A DNA stretch of 52,410 nt from Acanthaster planci (taxonomy: Eukaryota > Echinodermata > Asteroidea > Valvatida > Acanthasteridae), in NCBI RefSeq assembly GCF_001949145.1, contig NW_019091423.1, forward strand, positions 1,245,246 to 1,297,655, given 5' to 3'. Under the pieces are notes generated by a model, which saw nothing but the letters and a program-made list of their open reading frames with translations, searched no databases and was not told the origin of the DNA. Numbering within the stretch: position 1 is the first letter of the stretch; the number at the start of each line of letters is the position of its first letter. A program made the position numbers and the translations under genes. Shown here one piece after another: positions 50,098-52,410 of the stretch.

Positions 50098-50339
50098 GCC
50101 AAAGCAAAGAAGGACAGGCTGATTAAAGAGTCTAAACACTTCCGTCTAATAACTATGCACAGTCTTTTTTAAAACCAACTTTTGGTGGTTTCATTGTCCG
50201 GGTTTGATATCAATTAAATATGATTTCCTCCCTTGTATTTTGCCACTTACTTAAAGACAGCCTAAAACATGTTGGACACTACTGACCCTGATGCTCAAGT
50301 TGTTTATGTAGGGTCACAGCAGTTCAATTGCCAAGTCGG

Positions 50340-51395
50340 GGATAAATATGGCTTTTTCCTGGCCGTTACGTGAGCAGGAGAGCAATGTAACACGCCATTT
50401 CACCAAATGTTCCCAGTGTTTGCGTCCCCGGTTGAACAGGGTTACAAGTTCAAAACCACACTGAAGCATGTGTGTTCCTGGATCTAAAACTACAAAAATG
50501 CTGTAATAAAAAAATTCCTTGTCGTGGCATTCCCTATTGAACTAAATTACAAATTTAACGCTGTACAAGAGCATTATAGCACGTTCCTCGCCCTCGCATC
50601 TTTCGCAGAATCATATAAAACCCTGTTCCGGTTCTACACTACAAATTCCAATATTGAAGTTAAGCCTTTTGGGGTTCTTTACCTGAATATTATTTACATG
50701 TGAAATAAACATATCTTTGCTTCTTTCCTCATGATGCAAATACAGAATCAATTGCAGATGGCAGCCTATCAAAATCTGATTGTTTGAATACGGTGGCATA
50801 ATTGGGGGAAACTAATATGATACATATCATTGTTAAAAATAATGTAAATTACCGTTGCTTACACATGGCACATGAACAACCTTGTTCAAAATGTCAAACA
50901 AGGTTGTTTGATTGTTGAATGTAGACCCCTTACGCCTGGTACTCGGTAACACTTCTTTAAACACTGTAATGAACCACTAAAAATGTGAAGTGCAACCGCC
51001 TCCATTATTTCAAACATGTTTTAAACATGTTCTTCATCCGTATAATTAACCTTTAAAATACCCCGCTAAATGTTTTAAACAAGTCTGTGCAAATTCCCTG
51101 CAAACAGCAGCTGTTTCAATTGTTTTCATTTTGATAGTCTTAATCATTCAATTGTTATCCTCGGGCATTTCAAGAGTCAACAAATTCAGCCTGGGAAACA
51201 CCACATTTTTATCTGAATTGCAAAACTGCTTTTTTCAGTTTAGTAAAAAAAAATGAAGCTGATCGAGTGAAGCATTTGGTTTGAGAATGCAAGATGGGGG
51301 TCGGTCATTCATCGACAACCCGACAGTGGAGCTTCAGATTGGTTTGAGAATTCAAGGTGGGGGTCAGTCATTCACCCACAACCCTGCAGTCCAGC
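50340..51395. repeat. Family R repeats, block 3
   Basis: Blocks match 16225-16925 in order: CCTGGCCGTTACGTGAGC against CCCGGCCGTTGCGTGAGC, TTTACATGTGAAATA-ACA, GATGCAA-TA-AGAATCAATT, and CTGGGAAACACCACATTTTTA. The end holds an about 62-bp unit in tandem (51275-51330 and 51338-51395, each TTGGTTTGAGAAT-CAAG). Confidence 0.6.
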
Positions 51396-51396
51396 C

Positions 51397-51420
51397 TATT
51401 GCTCGGGACCCCGAGCAATA
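51397..51420. repeat. Perfect 11-bp inverted repeat (hairpin)
   Basis: TATTGCTCGGG, then AC, then CCCGAGCAATA. It makes an 11-bp perfect stem with a 2-base spacer as DNA (cruciform). It is followed by a second GGGG-rich half (CCCCAGTTTTCGGGG, 51434-51448), itself an inverted repeat. Confidence 0.8.
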
Positions 51421-51448
51421 AGGACACTAGCGTCCCCAGTTTTCGGGG

Positions 51449-52410
51449 TCCTTGAAGGAAAGTATGCACAAAAATATGGGAGATCTACCACAAACATTAT
51501 ACGAGCAAAAGGTGAACAACAGCGGCCTCTAAAAGTGCTGGCGAACCACACTTGGGTGCCGGTGTGTGTGATGGGCGTGATCTAGTGGTGTTGTCAATAT
51601 TACATATCCCACTTCTATCTTCAGATGCTACCATTGGCTATAACCCTGTCTGAGGCGAAAAGGGAAGTCGACTGTTGATTCTCCCTTGCTGAGTGCAATG
51701 TAGGGTAACTGAAGTGCTACCACAGGCTGAACTGAAGGGGATCTCCAAGCTGCAGCTGGCCGCATAGACATGGCTTGCAAGCCCACGGCATGCAAAAACG
51801 GCCTTGCACCATGTCAACTACTGCTCCACCTATGGGTGAAAAAGTCCTGGTCAGGATCCGCCCAGCTAAGTCTGGTTTCCTGGCAAAAGATTCCCTGGCG
51901 ACTTGTGATAAAACGTAGGTCAGGTATCGCCAACGGATATAAATAGATCATGATGCCACACTTCAAGGGTCACAAGGTAACCCTGGCTTTATCCTACAAG
52001 TTTAGATGTGCATGCAAGAAAATAGAAAAAAAATATGAAGGAAGGGAGCAAAAATGTGTTGCATGTAGGCAACAGGCAAAAGAAAAAAGTTTTCCTCAGT
52101 ATGCGTACATACACGACAGGAAATACCCGACATAAACGATGCTGTCCAAATGTAGTTGGAAGAGTTCGTAAAATTTCAGTTCTTGTCGGAACAGGAAGAA
52201 TTCCTCCAGATTTGGTCACGTGGACATCACATGATACTTGACCCTTGATTGGACGAGAATAGTGGGTGCAGACCACTAATTCAAGTGAGAATTTCTGACC
52301 AGCTCATTAGCATTAGAAGTGCCCCCACAGTATCTTTTGAAAAAGGAGATTATTTGGCCCCCAAAATGGTGAGATTGTGTAAATCGTCGCCAGGATCAAC
52401 TCCCTGGGTC
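51449..52410. other. No gene seen
   Basis: Moderately GC-rich sequence; ORFs of 60-95 codons overlap on both strands near 51950-52276 with no domain. Confidence 0.45.

Noticed and set aside
49882-50172. ORF with poly-Thr/Tyr/Cys tracts
   Set aside because: It is a compound trinucleotide microsatellite with no coding context.

Overview
This window is eukaryotic. Introns are short (about 100-430 bp) with GT-AG ends, long tracts are non-coding, and repeats, foldback elements and decayed transposons are frequent. The palindrome TACATGTA occurs many times. There are no operons or bacterial-type long ORFs. The repeat texture and gene structure fit a marine invertebrate, perhaps a lancelet, hemichordate, echinoderm or mollusc, but I cannot name a species. 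One ambiguous base (position 4193) lies inside a foldback repeat and suggests draft assembly.

The best-supported content is a pair of intact, secreted, proteinase K-like S8 serine proteases on the minus strand. Each has 8 exons, an identical exon structure and 378 codons: gene 1 at 23957-27279 and gene 2 at 43794-47179. Each lies in a large direct segmental duplication (about 21.9-28.5 kb and 41.3-48.4 kb). I could join every exon in frame across canonical splice sites. The full catalytic triad is present in both. In gene 1 the oxyanion-hole Asn is Asp. The copies are nearly identical in the pro-region and in several introns, but carry many amino-acid changes in the catalytic exons. Broken fragments of the same family lie at 7.2 kb (-), 10.55 kb (-), 11.6-13.06 kb (+), and just 3' of both intact genes. 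The window is therefore the remains of a larger protease cluster.

By region: 1-2.2 kb, no gene, TACATGTA-rich. 2.2-4.3 kb, two foldback (inverted-repeat) structures. 4.3-11.5 kb, mostly empty apart from protease relics. 11.6-13.1 kb, a plus-strand protease relic. 13.84-15.18 kb, a non-autonomous DNA transposon with terminal inverted repeats and a 6-bp target duplication. 15.6-17 kb, a repeat family (family R) that recurs at 48.45-51.4 kb. 17-21.9 kb, nothing convincing. 21.9-28.5 kb, protease duplication 1. 28.5-31.45 kb, nested direct and inverted repeats with CGACG-rich arms. 31.45-33.7 kb, nothing firm. 33.75-36.2 kb, cysteine-rich exons, possibly VWC-like, with a decayed duplicate. 37.0-38.5 kb, a broken tyrosine-recombinase-type (DIRS/Ngaro-like) retroelement with reverse-transcriptase and SGNH-hydrolase remnants. 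38.6-40.3 kb, a cluster of small ORFs of unknown origin, one split by a 32-bp tandem repeat. 40.36-40.9 kb, a pyrimidine-rich minisatellite. 41.1-41.26 kb, a LINE-like 3' tail. 41.3-48.4 kb, protease duplication 2. 48.45-52.4 kb, family R repeats, a compound trinucleotide microsatellite and a perfect hairpin.

The proteases probably act outside the cell after removal of an I9-type pro-domain. All comparisons were made by eye; no alignment or database search was run.
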